Shown here: in pieces, positions 15,701-25,769 of the stretch
How the letters are laid out: each line of letters opens with the position of its first letter
How positions within the stretch are numbered: position 1 is the first letter of the stretch
Source of the DNA: SH-MAG3 sp036374995
GTDB taxonomy: Bacteria > Gemmatimonadota > Gemmatimonadetes > Longimicrobiales > RSA9
NCBI GenBank assembly: GCA_036374995.1
Contig: DASUSS010000024.1
Span: forward strand, 1 to 39,622
DNA length: 39,622 nucleotides
Reading direction: 5' to 3'
Program-made: the position numbers and the translations under genes
Notes under the pieces: generated by a model
The model's database searches: none
What the model was told of the DNA's origin: nothing
Seen by the model: only the letters and a program-made list of their open reading frames with translations

Positions 15701-16735
15701 ATGTCGCAGCCCGCCCCGATGATGGAGCCGGATCCGGCGCTGCCGCGGCTGAGCGAAGCGGCACGCGGCGACTTCGCCGTGCTCGTGCCCGCATACAACG
15801 AAGCCGACAACATGGCGGACCTGATGCGGGAGCTGCGCGCGACGTTCGAGCGTCACGGGCTCGAGGGCGAAGTGCTGCTGATCGACGACGGCTCGACCGA
15901 CGGCACTGCGGAGCACGCACTGCGCGAGGCGCGCGGCTGGGACCGCCTGCGCGTCGTCCGGCACCGCCGGAACTTCGGCAAGACCGAGGCAATGGTGACC
16001 GGTGCCGAGCGCACCGACGCGCGCTGGGTCATCCTGTTCGATGCCGATCTCCAGCACAGCACGGAGGAGATCCCGCGTTTCCTCGAGAAGCTGGACGAGG
16101 GCTTCGACATCGTGACCGGCCGCAAGGTCGGCCGCTACGAGAAGGCCGCCGTCTCGGGAGTCTACAACCGCCTCAGCCGTTCCATCTTCCGCGTGCCGGT
16201 CTCCGACATCAACTCGATGAAGGCGTTCCGCCGGGACATCCTCGACGAGGTCCGGCTGCGGCACGACTGGCATCGATTCTTCGTCGTGCTGGCCTACGCG
16301 CGTGGCTACAGCATCACGGAGATCGATATCGCGCTCCTGCCGCGGCGGCACGGCACGGCGAAGTATTCCGGCCGGAGTCGCATCCTCGTCGGTCTGCTCG
16401 ACCTCGTCTCCGTCTGGTTCTTCCTCTTCTTTGCGCGCAAGCCGATGATGCTGTTCGGCATCAGCGGCCTCGCCCTCGCGTTCACGGGCCTCATCGTCGG
16501 CGTTGCGGCGATCGCGATGCGGCTGGCTGGGCACGGGTTCCGGCCCATGCTGTACCTCGTCATCCTGCTCGAGGTGCTGGGCTTCCTCCTGTTCGGCTTC
16601 GGCTTCATCGCCGAGCTCGTCGCGCAGCAGCACGCCGAGATCGACTCACTGCAACGCGAGGTCACGCGCCTGCGGCGTCAGGATACCACGGCACGAGGGA
16701 TCGATGCCGGTGACCGCGCGTCGCCGCTGACCTGA
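15701..16735 (+). CDS. GT2 glycosyltransferase, polyprenyl-phosphate sugar synthase type, with two membrane helices
   Basis: Family 2 glycosyltransferase of 344 residues like ArnC/GtrB/DPM-type enzymes that move a sugar from a nucleotide to polyprenyl phosphate at the inner membrane. It has LVPAYNEADNM, LLIDDGSTDGT, FDADLQH as the metal-binding DxD region, then FGKTEAMVTGAE and RRHGTAKYSG. Two hydrophobic helices (about 245-270 and 280-302) and a short C-terminal coiled region (QQHAEIDSLQREVTRLR) follow. The start ATG 15701 has GGAG 12 bases upstream, rather far; ATGs at 15719 and 15722 are alternatives. Forty bases separate it from rpoN. The sugar is unknown. Confidence 0.85.
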   Translation: MSQPAPMMEPDPALPRLSEAARGDFAVLVPAYNEADNMADLMRELRATFERHGLEGEVLLIDDGSTDGTAEHALREARGWDRLRVVRHRRNFGKTEAMVTGAERTDARWVILFDADLQHSTEEIPRFLEKLDEGFDIVTGRKVGRYEKAAVSGVYNRLSRSIFRVPVSDINSMKAFRRDILDEVRLRHDWHRFFVVLAYARGYSITEIDIALLPRRHGTAKYSGRSRILVGLLDLVSVWFFLFFARKPMMLFGISGLALAFTGLIVGVAAIAMRLAGHGFRPMLYLVILLEVLGFLLFGFGFIAELVAQQHAEIDSLQREVTRLRRQDTTARGIDAGDRASPLT

Positions 16736-17877
16736 TGGCAGCGCGGCGGGTCCTCGTCGTCGTCGGCACGCGCCCGGAGGGCATCAAGCTCGCGCCGGTC
16801 GTCGCTGCGCTGCGTGCGCGCGGCGATGTCGACGCGCGCGTGGCACTCACGGGCCAGCATACCTCGCTCATCGACCAGGTGCTCGACGTATTCGACCTGG
16901 GCGCGGCGTGGGACCTCGGCATCATGCGGGAAGGGCAGGACCTGTACGATGTCGCGCACGGCTGCCTCGACGGCCTGCGCGGCGTCGTGGCGGAGTTCCG
17001 GCCCGACATGATCCTCGTACAGGGCGATACCGCCACCGTCTTCTTCGGTGCGCTCGTCGGCTTCTTCGAGCGCGTCCTCGTCGGCCACGTGGAGGCCGGG
17101 CTGCGCAGCCATGACAAGTGGCACCCGTATCCGGAAGAGATCCTGCGCCGCATGACCGGTGTCGTCGCGGACGTCCACTTCGCACCGACCGTGCGTGCGC
17201 GCGACAACCTGCTCGCCGAGAACGGCGATCCCGCCAGCATCCACGTGACGGGCAACACCGTGGTCGATGCGGTGAGCCGCATTGCCGCCCTGCCGCACGA
17301 CCCCGCCGACGCGTCGCTGCGTGCTGTGCTGGCGAGCGGTCGGCGGCTGGTCCTCGTGACGGCGCACCGGCGTGAGTCGTTCGGCGCACCGCTGCGCGAG
17401 GCCTTCCTCGCACTGCGCGAGATTGCCGACACGCACGAGGACGTCACCCTGCTGTATCCGGTGCACCCGAACCCGAACGTGCGCGGCCCGGCACAGGAGC
17501 TGCTCGCCGGACACCCGCGCATCGTGCTCGGCGAGCCGCTCGACTACCTCGATCTGCTGCACGCGCTCCGGCACGCCGTGCTGACGATCACGGACTCCGG
17601 CGGTATCCAGGAGGAGGCGCCGAGCTTCGGCACGCCCGTGCTCGTGCTGCGGCAGGTCACGGAGCGGCCGGAGGCGGTGGAGGCAGGCGTCGCGCAGCTG
17701 GTCGGCACGGACCGCGAGCGGATCGTGAGTGCCGCCTCCGCGATCCTCGCCGGCCGCGTGCGGCACGACGCGGCGATGAACCCGTACGGTGACGGCAGGG
17801 CGGGCGAGCGCATCGCGGACATCGTCGTCCACCGGCTGACCGGCGCACCGCGCCGGACGGATGACTGGCGCCCGTGA
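16735..17877 (+). CDS. wecB: UDP-N-acetylglucosamine 2-epimerase (non-hydrolysing)
   Basis: Interconverts UDP-GlcNAc and UDP-ManNAc to supply ManNAc or ManNAcA for surface polysaccharides. The 380-residue protein has GTRPEGIKLAP, VQGDTATVFFGAL, HVEAGLRS, PYPEE, TGNTVVDA, TAHRRESFG and TDSGGIQEEAPSFG. Residues equivalent to the E. coli catalytic set are D98, E120, E134 and H211. It starts in a TGATG overlap with the preceding GT. No wecC dehydrogenase is in the window, so the product may be used as ManNAc or processed by genes elsewhere. Confidence 0.93.
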   Translation: MAARRVLVVVGTRPEGIKLAPVVAALRARGDVDARVALTGQHTSLIDQVLDVFDLGAAWDLGIMREGQDLYDVAHGCLDGLRGVVAEFRPDMILVQGDTATVFFGALVGFFERVLVGHVEAGLRSHDKWHPYPEEILRRMTGVVADVHFAPTVRARDNLLAENGDPASIHVTGNTVVDAVSRIAALPHDPADASLRAVLASGRRLVLVTAHRRESFGAPLREAFLALREIADTHEDVTLLYPVHPNPNVRGPAQELLAGHPRIVLGEPLDYLDLLHALRHAVLTITDSGGIQEEAPSFGTPVLVLRQVTERPEAVEAGVAQLVGTDRERIVSAASAILAGRVRHDAAMNPYGDGRAGERIADIVVHRLTGAPRRTDDWRP

Positions 17878-18980
17878 GGATTCTGCAACAGTGCATCTAC
17901 TTCCCGCCTGAGGTTGGTGGTCTGGAGAGCCACGCGTTCTACCTCTGCCGTGAGCTCGTCCGCATGGGCCACCAGGTCACGATGGTGACGTCGCTGTCGC
18001 TCCCGGGCCTGCGCGCGCGCGACAACCTGGACGGCGTGGAGGTGGTGCGGAAGTGGTTCCCGAAGCGACGGACGCCCGCGGGCTGGGCGGCGCACACACT
18101 CGCGACGGTGCCGCACTACCTGCGACTCGCGAAGCACGCAGACGTGTTGCACGCGCAGACGTTCGCGTCCGCGCTCCCGGGCATGCGCGCGCGGCGGAAG
18201 TACGGCCTGCCGCTCGTGATCACGCTGCACACGTCGCACTTCCTCAGGCTCGCGCAGAAGCCGCTGTGGCGTCCGGTGCTGCGCCGGATCGTGAAGTCCG
18301 CCGACTGGCTGCTCGCGGCGAGCGAGGAGATCCGGGACGTTGCGCTCGGACTCTACCGTCATCCGCGTGCCGAGGCGCTCACGAACGGCGTCGACACGGA
18401 GATGTTCGCGCCGGTCGCGCGGGCAGCGGCGCGCGAGCGACCGCGGGTGATCGTGCCACGGCGGCTCTTCGAGAAGAACGGCGTCGAGTATTTCATCCGC
18501 GCGCTGCCGCGGATCCGGCAGGAGCTCGCGATCGATGCGATCCTCGTGGGTGATGGTCCGGAACGCGAACGGCTCGAGCGGCTCGTCGGCGAGCTCGGCG
18601 TCGGCGATACGGTGAGCTTCCTGGGCCGCCGTCCGAACCGCGAGATGCCGCACCTGCTTGCGGAGGCGGACGTCGCCGTGTTCCCTTCGCTCATGGAAGC
18701 GACCAGTGTCGCTGCGCTGGAGGCGATGAGCTGCGGCGTGCCGGTCGCCGCGTCGCGCGTCGGCGGCCTGCCGGAGATCATCGACGAGACGGTGGGCACG
18801 CTGTTCGACCCGGCGGATCCGGAGTCATTGGCCCGGGCGCTCATCGGGCTGCTGCGACGGCCGGACCTGCGGGCTGCGGGACGACGCGCGCGCGATCGGG
18901 TGGTGCAGAACTGGAGCGTGGCGCGTCTCGCGCGGCGCCACGAGGAGATCTACGAGACGCTCGTGAGGGAGAGGCGGTGA
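17874..18980 (+). CDS. GT4 family glycosyltransferase
   Basis: Retaining GT-B glycosyltransferase of 368 residues. The N-terminal Rossmann part starts CIYFPPEVGGLESHAF, and the C-terminal part carries the nucleotide-sugar-binding EX7E motif (E-ATSVAAL-E) followed by SCGVPVAASRVGGLPEII. NGVDTEMF and LVGDGPERE are also typical of GT4. No signal peptide or membrane helix is seen, so it acts on the cytoplasmic face. It starts at a GTG overlapping the wecB stop. Donor and acceptor cannot be read from sequence; the neighbour WecB makes a HexNAc donor likely. Confidence 0.88.
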   Translation: MRILQQCIYFPPEVGGLESHAFYLCRELVRMGHQVTMVTSLSLPGLRARDNLDGVEVVRKWFPKRRTPAGWAAHTLATVPHYLRLAKHADVLHAQTFASALPGMRARRKYGLPLVITLHTSHFLRLAQKPLWRPVLRRIVKSADWLLAASEEIRDVALGLYRHPRAEALTNGVDTEMFAPVARAAARERPRVIVPRRLFEKNGVEYFIRALPRIRQELAIDAILVGDGPERERLERLVGELGVGDTVSFLGRRPNREMPHLLAEADVAVFPSLMEATSVAALEAMSCGVPVAASRVGGLPEIIDETVGTLFDPADPESLARALIGLLRRPDLRAAGRRARDRVVQNWSVARLARRHEEIYETLVRERR

Positions 18981-21481
18981 TGGCGAGGAAGCGGGGCAGG
19001 GCGGTACCGAAGCCCGCGCAGAAACCGGCGCGCACTGCGGCCGGGGCATCGGCGTTGGCACCCCGCGTTCCGCACCTGCCGGCATGGGTGCCGGCGGCGA
19101 TCTACGCGGCCGTGACCGTTCTGCTGTTTCGCGAGTTCTTCTTCGGCGGCACGTCGATGCTGGGCATCGACAGCATGGCGCTCAGCTATTTCGCACGGAA
19201 CTTCTACACGGAGTTCGTGCAGTCCTTCCACCGCATGCCATACTGGAACCCGCTGATCTACGGCGGCCTGCCGTTCGTCGAGGGCATGCACGGCGACATC
19301 TTCTATCCGCCCTCGCTCGCACTGTTCTTCCTGGACGCGCGCGCGATGTGGGGCTGGAAGATGTCGCTGCACATCTTTCTCGCGGGTGTGTTCACGTACG
19401 TCTGGCTGCGCCGTGGGCTCGGGCTGGATCGGCTGCCCGCGCTCTTCGGCGGCCTCGTCTACATGCTGGGCACGGACCTCGTCTCGCTCGTGCTGCCGGG
19501 CGGCGACGGCAAGCTGTTCGTGTCGGCGCTCGCGCCGCTGCTGTTTTGGCTGACGGAGCGCGCCGTGTGCCGCCGGCGCGTGGCAGACTTCGCGATCTTC
19601 GCGCTCGGGCTCGCGCTCGTGCTGTTCACGTCGCACATGCAGGCCGCGTACTACGTCGTGTGGGGCGTATCCCTGTACTTCCTGTTCCGGGTGTGGCAGC
19701 TGTGGCGCGCGGACCGCGACGCGCGCCGGGCAGCGTCACTCGTCGGCGGCCTGGCGTTCGCCGGTGTGCTCGGCGTCGCCGCAGCCGCCGTGCAGTTCCT
19801 TCCGCCGCTCGAGTACCTGCGCGAGTACTCGCATCGCGCCGACCGCGCCGAGGCGGGGGAGCGTGGCTACGAATGGTCGTCGACCTATTCGCTGAATGCG
19901 GAGGAGATCGTACAGCTCGTCGTGCCGGAGTTCGTCGGCGATTTCACGACCGCGTCGCCCACGGAGCAGCCACCCGGGTACTGGGGCCGGAACCCGCTCA
20001 AGCTGAACAGCGAGTACGCCGGCCTCGTGCCGCTGCTGCTCATCCCGGTGCTGCTGCTCCTCCGACGCACGGCGCAGGTCTGGTTCTTCACCGGGCTCGC
20101 GCTTCTCGCGCTGCTCTACGGGCTGGCGTCCAGCACGCCGCTCGGCCGGCTGTTCTACCTGATCCCGGGCGTGAGCCTGTTCCGGTCCTGGTCGATCGTG
20201 ATCTTCCTCTTCGGTCTCTCGGTCGCGACGCTCGGTGCGATCGGGGCGCAGGCGCTCCAGGACTGGCTCGTCGAGCCGCGGAGCGGAGATGCGCCCGCGC
20301 GGGCGCGGCGCGTGCTGTGGATCGCGGCCGGCGTGCTCGGCCTCCTCGCGCTCCTCGCGTCCGCCGGAGCGGTGACGGACATCTGGACGGCCGTCTTCCG
20401 CCGCGACATCGGCCCGCTGCAGCCGGTGCTCGCCGCGAACGAGAGCTACATCGCGACCGGGTTCTGGATCGCGTTCGGCCTGAGCCTCGCCGTCGCCGGC
20501 ACGTGGCACCTCGCGAGCCGCGGGCTGCTGACGGCAGGCGCATTCCTGTTCCTGCTCTGCTTCTGGGCCGCGGCGGATCTGTTCCGCGCCGGGCGGCCGT
20601 TCGTCGTCGAGACGGCGTTGCGGAACCAGTACGCCACGGGCGCCACGCTGTTCAGGGAGGACCAGCTCATCGGCGCGCTGCGCCAGGTGCAGCAGGCCGG
20701 TGGCGTCTTCCGCGTCGCCGATATCGGACCGTTGGTCCGCAGCTCGGTCTATGGGCACAACGACTTCGCCGCACACGGCGTGGAACAGCTCGGCGGGCAT
20801 CACGGCAACGAAATGGGCCGGTTCCGCAATCTGATCGGTGGAGACCTGCCGATGCGCCTCCTGTCGTCGCAGGGGTTGGATCTGCGGCTCGCGGACGTAA
20901 CGAACACGGAGTATCTCGTGATCCCTGGGCTCGTGGAGGACCCGAATCTGGAGGAAGTGCTGCGGACGGAGAGCGGAGTTCTGTACCGGAGCCGGGGCGC
21001 GCTGCCACGCGCGTATCTGGTCGGGCGCACGGAGGTCGTGCCGGGCGAGGCGGCACTCGAACGCCTGTTGTCCCCCGAATTCGATGCACGGACCACGGCG
21101 CTCCTGGAGGAGCCGCTGCCGGCGGACGTGGAAGTTCGGGCGGGTGCCGCGGGTGCGGTCGAGTGGATCGAACGCGAGCCGGACCGCTTCACGCTGCGCG
21201 TCTCGGCCGACCGTCCCGCGTTGCTGATGGTGCTCGACAACTGGTACCCGGCATGGCAGGCGACGGTGGACGGGCGGGCCACGCCGGTGCTCCGGGCCAA
21301 TTACACGTTCCGGGCGGTACCCGTGCCGCCGGGCGATCACACGGTAACGTTCCGGTACGAGCCGAGCGATCTGCGGACGGGCGCGTTGATCTCGATCACC
21401 GTCCTGACGCTGCTGATCGGAACGATCCTCGTGCAGGCGATCCGCGACGGCCGCACCCCGCGTGACTCGCAACCCGCATGA
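18980..21481 (+). CDS. YfhO-like polytopic membrane protein (GT-C-like)
   Basis: Large membrane protein of 833 residues with about a dozen hydrophobic helices between 35 and 555 and a soluble C-terminal domain. The Asp in LGIDSMALSYF after the first helix and the PYWNPLIYGGLPF segment are typical of YfhO/GT-C proteins, which take sugars from polyprenyl-phosphate donors outside the membrane. The soluble end has the YfhO-type DNWYPAWQATVDGRATPVLRANYTFRAVP region (interrupted reading here), then a last helix. GTG 18977 is an alternative one codon earlier. The two DPM-like synthases in the cluster could supply its donor. The function is inferred from family resemblance. Confidence 0.75.
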   Translation: MARKRGRAVPKPAQKPARTAAGASALAPRVPHLPAWVPAAIYAAVTVLLFREFFFGGTSMLGIDSMALSYFARNFYTEFVQSFHRMPYWNPLIYGGLPFVEGMHGDIFYPPSLALFFLDARAMWGWKMSLHIFLAGVFTYVWLRRGLGLDRLPALFGGLVYMLGTDLVSLVLPGGDGKLFVSALAPLLFWLTERAVCRRRVADFAIFALGLALVLFTSHMQAAYYVVWGVSLYFLFRVWQLWRADRDARRAASLVGGLAFAGVLGVAAAAVQFLPPLEYLREYSHRADRAEAGERGYEWSSTYSLNAEEIVQLVVPEFVGDFTTASPTEQPPGYWGRNPLKLNSEYAGLVPLLLIPVLLLLRRTAQVWFFTGLALLALLYGLASSTPLGRLFYLIPGVSLFRSWSIVIFLFGLSVATLGAIGAQALQDWLVEPRSGDAPARARRVLWIAAGVLGLLALLASAGAVTDIWTAVFRRDIGPLQPVLAANESYIATGFWIAFGLSLAVAGTWHLASRGLLTAGAFLFLLCFWAAADLFRAGRPFVVETALRNQYATGATLFREDQLIGALRQVQQAGGVFRVADIGPLVRSSVYGHNDFAAHGVEQLGGHHGNEMGRFRNLIGGDLPMRLLSSQGLDLRLADVTNTEYLVIPGLVEDPNLEEVLRTESGVLYRSRGALPRAYLVGRTEVVPGEAALERLLSPEFDARTTALLEEPLPADVEVRAGAAGAVEWIEREPDRFTLRVSADRPALLMVLDNWYPAWQATVDGRATPVLRANYTFRAVPVPPGDHTVTFRYEPSDLRTGALISITVLTLLIGTILVQAIRDGRTPRDSQPA

Positions 21482-22188
21482 CGAAGAGCGGACTGACGGC
21501 CTACGACGTCGCCGATCACTACGATGACGCGTATTTCGCAGACCTGAGCGCGCGCTACCGCACGCGCAACCGATTTGCCCGCCGACGCATCGCCAACGTC
21601 TTCTCGCTGCTGCCGGAGCTGTCCGGCCGCACGCTCATCGACCTCGGCTGCGGCATGGGCACCTTCACGATCCAGGCGGCAGGGCAGGGTGCGCACGCGG
21701 TGGGGGTCGATCCCGCGCCCGCAGCACTGGCGGCTGCCCGGCGCGTCGCGGTCGCGGAAACTGCCGATCGCGCCCACTTCGTCCGCGGCGATGCGGCCGT
21801 GCTGCCTTTGCGCGACGCCGCCGCGGACGTGGTGCTCGCGGCCGACCTGACGGAGCACCTCGATGATGTGACGCTGGCGCGTGTGCTGCGCGAAGCGGGA
21901 CGCGTGCTCGGCCCTGGCGGCCGCCTGGTTCTCTACACGCCCGACCGCCACCACCTCTTCGAGCGGCTGCGCGACCGCGGTATCATGACACAGGATCCCT
22001 CGCACATCGGTGTGCGGACGGCGGGCGAGCTGCGCTCGGCCGTCGAGGGTGCCGGGCTCGTCGTGGAGCGCCTCGTCTGGCTGCCCTCGCACCTGCCCGG
22101 GCTCGACCTGCTCGAGCGCGGTCTCGCGCGCTGGGTGCCGCCGCTCCGCCGGCGCATCGGCCTCGTGGCGGTCCGGCGCGGGCGCTGA
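21478..22188 (+). CDS. Class I SAM-dependent methyltransferase
   Basis: Soluble protein of 236 residues with SAM-binding motif I (D55-LGCGMG-T), an acidic end of strand 2 (GVDPAPAAL), GDAAVLPL for motif II, and the LGPGGRLVLYTP post-motif strand. It resembles UbiE-like or polyprenol-linked sugar methyltransferases (methyltransf_11). The substrate is unknown; in this setting a glycan or lipid-linked sugar is more likely than a quinone. Overlaps the YfhO-like gene by 4 bases. Confidence 0.82.
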   Translation: MTKSGLTAYDVADHYDDAYFADLSARYRTRNRFARRRIANVFSLLPELSGRTLIDLGCGMGTFTIQAAGQGAHAVGVDPAPAALAAARRVAVAETADRAHFVRGDAAVLPLRDAAADVVLAADLTEHLDDVTLARVLREAGRVLGPGGRLVLYTPDRHHLFERLRDRGIMTQDPSHIGVRTAGELRSAVEGAGLVVERLVWLPSHLPGLDLLERGLARWVPPLRRRIGLVAVRRGR

Positions 22189-22189
22189 C

Positions 22190-23172
22190 ATGAGGTCGGG
22201 AAGGGTCCTCGTGCGCGCGGTGCAGCTCGCGCTGCTCGCGCTCGTAGCCTGGGGCATCTATCGCGTCCTGGCCGCAGAGCTGAGCCGCATCACGTGGGCG
22301 GACCTGACGCGGTGGCGTCCCGCCGTGCTGCCGCTGGCCGCATCGTTTCTGCTCCTGGTCGGCGTATATCTCGCCCACGCGCTCCTCTGGCGTCACATCG
22401 TGCGTGACCTCCAGCTCGGGGACCTGACGTTCCGCGAGACCGTGCGGGTCTACTTCACCGCGAGTCTCGGCCGCTACGTCCCCGGCAAGGTCTGGCAGCT
22501 GGCCGGCATGGCCGTCCTCGCCGGTCGCGCCGGTCTGCCCCCGCTCGCCGCCACGGCCGCCGCGATCCTCGGGCAGATCGCCTTCCTCGCCACCGGCATG
22601 CTGTTCCTGGCCCTCTCACTGCCCGGATGGCGCGGCCAGGTCGGCGCCAGCTACGCGCCCGCCGTCACGGCGCTCGTGGCCGGGCTCGTGATCGGTGGCG
22701 CGCTGCTGTGGCTCCTGGCTGCCACTCCGATCGGACACGGCGTCCGCGAGCGGCTCCTCGCCCGGGCCGCGCCCGGCACACAGGAGAAGCTCCGATCCGC
22801 CTTCACCCTGGCCGACCGGATCCGCCCGCGGAACGCCGGCGTCTGGGCCGCCGCCTATTTCGCCACCTGGCTCGCGCTCGGCGCTGCCTTCGCGCTGTTC
22901 GTATTCTCGTTCGTCCCCGCAGCCGACGGGTCCGCGCGATACCTGGCCGGCACCATCGCCGGGTCCTATCTGCTCGGCTATGTTGTGCCGCTTCCGGCCG
23001 GAATCGGCGCCCGCGAGGGCGTCATGTTCGTGCTGCTTCAGCCGGCCGTTCCGGAAGCGGGTGCCGCGCTCGTGATCAGTGTGCTGTCCCGCGTGTGGTT
23101 CACGGCTGCCGAGCTGCTGCCGCTGGCCGTCGTGCCGGCGGTGTCCGCCCGCGGCCCCAAGGAGGATCAGAA

Positions 23173-23176
<4 letters not shown>
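22190..23176 (+). CDS. AglD-like / lysylphosphatidylglycerol synthase TM-region family membrane protein
   Basis: Polytopic membrane protein, 328 residues, about eight helices. Motifs of the LPG_synthase_TM/UPF0104 family are the SLGRYVPGKVWQLAG loop near residue 95-110 and PLPAGIGAREGVMF near 270, where most members have PGGIG-RE. Family members include AglD-like proteins and the membrane part of MprF, some implicated in lipid flipping. Here there is no C-terminal aminoacyl-transferase domain, so it is the membrane part only. A role in moving or modifying lipid-linked sugars is inferred from the neighbours. Confidence 0.78.
23159..23165 (+). promoter_or_regulatory. Strong Shine-Dalgarno before the TTG start of the DPM-like gene
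   Basis: AAGGAGG lies inside the end of the AglD-like gene, seven bases before TTG 23173. It is the main support for a TTG start in a 4-base overlap (TTGA). Confidence 0.85.
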
Positions 23177-23904
<728 letters not shown>

Positions 23905-23905
23905 C

Positions 23906-24526
23906 ATGGCCGTTCGGGATGTGCTCTGGGCCTGTCCTGTCTGCCGTACGCCCGGCGGGATCCGGCGAGGAAAGTGGCGGACCGAGTCGTGCCAGGCGTG
24001 TGGTACCCGGTTCCGGCGCGGCCGCGGCGCAGCGATCGTCGCCGAACGGGGGACGTCGAGGGAAGAACGGCCCGTCCGCGACTGGCTCGATGGACTGGGA
24101 GCCGTCCGGCTGCCCACGGCCCGCCCGGATGGCACCGTTCTCGGCCCCGAACCGGTGCGAGTGAAGCGATCGAGAGCCCAGCGGGCGCTTCGATTCGGCT
24201 CACAGCTGCTCGGCTGGGTCGAGCTCTACGACAAGCCCGTGAAGGGCGCGATCACCCTCCAGACCGACAGACTGAGCTTCCAGCCAGAAGCCGGCAGCCC
24301 GACGCTCTGGCCGATCGACGCACTCAGGGGGATCCAGCCGGCTTCATCTTCACTCCAGTTGCGGTTACCGGATCAGCTCGTCTCCCTCAAATTCCCGGAC
24401 GGCTCCGTTCGCCTCTGGACCCGGGTCCTCGGGGAAGTCGTGCAGGATCACTATCGGCGGTCGGGTCGCGAGGTCTTCGAGCTCCAGCCGTGCGTGCGGA
24501 CCTGTCTGCCCTCGAGCGCGCCGTGA
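23906..24526 (+). CDS. Zinc-ribbon protein with a possible GRAM/PH-like C-terminal domain, function unknown
   Basis: Protein of 206 residues that I do not recognise. An N-terminal zinc ribbon has paired cysteines C10-PV-C13 and C29-QA-C32. After an arginine-rich linker, residues about 115-190 alternate strand-like stretches (KGAITLQTDRLSFQP, WPIDALRGIQP, LQLRLPDQLVSLKFPDG) and end in a short helix VLGEVVQDHY. This order of strands then helix is what GRAM or bacterial PH-like lipid-binding domains show, but the match is only by pattern. It starts one base after the DPM-like stop and overlaps plsC, so it likely serves the same membrane-lipid pathway. Confidence 0.65.
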   Translation: MAVRDVLWACPVCRTPGGIRRGKWRTESCQACGTRFRRGRGAAIVAERGTSREERPVRDWLDGLGAVRLPTARPDGTVLGPEPVRVKRSRAQRALRFGSQLLGWVELYDKPVKGAITLQTDRLSFQPEAGSPTLWPIDALRGIQPASSSLQLRLPDQLVSLKFPDGSVRLWTRVLGEVVQDHYRRSGREVFELQPCVRTCLPSSAP

Positions 24527-25185
24527 GCGACATCCCGGCGCCCGGGCTACTGTACTGGACGATGCACGGCCTGGGGCGCTGGCTCTGGCCGTTCCTCGGG
24601 GGCATACGGGTGCACGGGCGGCACCACATCCCGCCCGCCGGTCCCTATCTCCTGCTCTCCAACCACCAGAGTGTCCTCGACCCGTTCTTCATCCAGACCT
24701 GGATACCCTATCCGATCCACCCCATGGCCAAGAGCACCCAGTTCGCCGGGCCCGTCTTCGGGCCGGTCATGAAGCGGATGTACACGTTTCCGGTTCGCCG
24801 ATTCCAGGTCGACGCGCACGCCGTCCGGACGACTCTCAGGTACCTCGAGGCCGGCCACGCGGTCCACATCTACGTCGAAGGGGAGCGCAGCTGGGACGGT
24901 GCAATGCGGCCGCCCCGACCGGGGACCGTCCGTCTCGCCCTCAAGGCCGGCGTGCCCATCGTACCCTGCGCCGTCGACGGCGCGTATGACGTCTGGCCCC
25001 GGTGGGACAGGCGCCCTCGCCGTGGTCCGGTTACCGTCGCCTTCGGTGCTCCGTTCCGACTCCCGCAGATCCACGACCGCCGGCTTCGCGAGGAAGCTCT
25101 GCCCGGCGCAACCGCCCGGATCATGAATGAAATCCGCTCACTCCTCGACCTGCCCACATCCGATCCACAATCCGCGGAGGATTGA
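24523..25185 (+). CDS. 1-acyl-glycerol-3-phosphate acyltransferase family protein (PlsC-like)
   Basis: Acyltransferase of 220 residues with the HX4D catalytic motif (N47-H48-QSVL-D53), the EGERS glycerol-phosphate motif at 119-123, and GVPIVPCAVDGAYD as block IV. A short hydrophobic N-terminus could dock it to the inner membrane. It starts at GTG 24523, overlapping the zinc-ribbon gene (GTGA). It may be the phosphatidic-acid-forming PlsC or a side-chain acyltransferase for a lipid-linked product; the glycan context leaves this open. It is the last gene of the run and meets DUF983 tail to tail. Confidence 0.87.
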   Translation: MSDIPAPGLLYWTMHGLGRWLWPFLGGIRVHGRHHIPPAGPYLLLSNHQSVLDPFFIQTWIPYPIHPMAKSTQFAGPVFGPVMKRMYTFPVRRFQVDAHAVRTTLRYLEAGHAVHIYVEGERSWDGAMRPPRPGTVRLALKAGVPIVPCAVDGAYDVWPRWDRRPRRGPVTVAFGAPFRLPQIHDRRLREEALPGATARIMNEIRSLLDLPTSDPQSAED

Positions 25186-25225
25186 ATCAGCCTGAGGTCC
25201 GCGATCCTATACGGCGCTGGCGGCA

Positions 25226-25642
25226 TCAGTTAGCGCACGACGTCTCGTCTGTAACGAGAGGCAGGAAGTCGTCCGATTCGGCCGGGCGGAAGAGCAGATC
25301 CGTCGCCAGCCAGAGCTGGCGCGAGTAGGGATAAAGGACGACAGGGACGGCGACCATGAGCCCTGCCAGGCCCCACATCAGCGCGTCCCACGGTACCGCA
25401 GGCCAGCTCAGCCGCAGCACCAGCAGGCCGCCCACGACCACCAGCAGCTCGGCCGCGATGAGGTTGATCGTATAGGCGCCCACGAAGAAATCCGGCTCAC
25501 CACGGTCGAGACGCAGGCCGCAGGACGGGCACGCCTCCCGATGGTGGAGCCAGGACCGGAACACCTGCCGGCAGCCACAATGCGGGCAGCGCCGGGCCAG
25601 AGCGCGTCCCAGGATCGCGGCAGGGGACGTCGTGCGCCTCAT
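25226..25642 (-). CDS. DUF983 zinc-ribbon membrane protein
   Basis: Small protein of 138 residues with a zinc ribbon (C19-PH-C22 and C38-PS-C41) followed by DRGEPDFFVGAYTINL and two hydrophobic helices (about 57-77 and 85-107), the standard DUF983 layout. The biochemical role of the family is not established. It is a single minus-strand gene, convergent with plsC and divergent from ligD, so it has its own promoter; a perfect TATAAT reads toward it at 25768-25763. Confidence 0.87.
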   Translation of the reverse strand: MRRTTSPAAILGRALARRCPHCGCRQVFRSWLHHREACPSCGLRLDRGEPDFFVGAYTINLIAAELLVVVGGLLVLRLSWPAVPWDALMWGLAGLMVAVPVVLYPYSRQLWLATDLLFRPAESDDFLPLVTDETSCAN

Positions 25643-25750
25643 GATCGTCCGTTCCGGTTGGTGAATGGCATCCGTGGCCGATCAGGTACCCCGTGAGGGC
25701 GGGAAGTGAGCCATCTGTTGGCATTCCTGGGGTTTTCCACGGTAGTAGTT

Positions 25751-25769
25751 TACATAATGTATATTATAC
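25751..25769. promoter_or_regulatory. AT-rich pair of overlapping palindromes between DUF983 and ligD
   Basis: TACATAATGTA (25751-25761) and GTATATTATAC (25759-25769) are both perfect 5-bp-arm inverted repeats sharing three bases, in a stretch almost free of GC. The minus strand reads a perfect TATAAT (25768-25763) but no good -35 is seen on either strand. The site could be a divergent promoter, an operator or both. Confidence 0.5.

Noticed and set aside
19084..21465. A 793-residue plus-strand frame and a 578-residue minus-strand frame over the YfhO-like gene
   Set aside because: Both are shadows of a GC-rich gene: arginine/alanine-rich, no domain pattern, no ribosome site. The coupled frame 18980-21481 has clear helices and family motifs.
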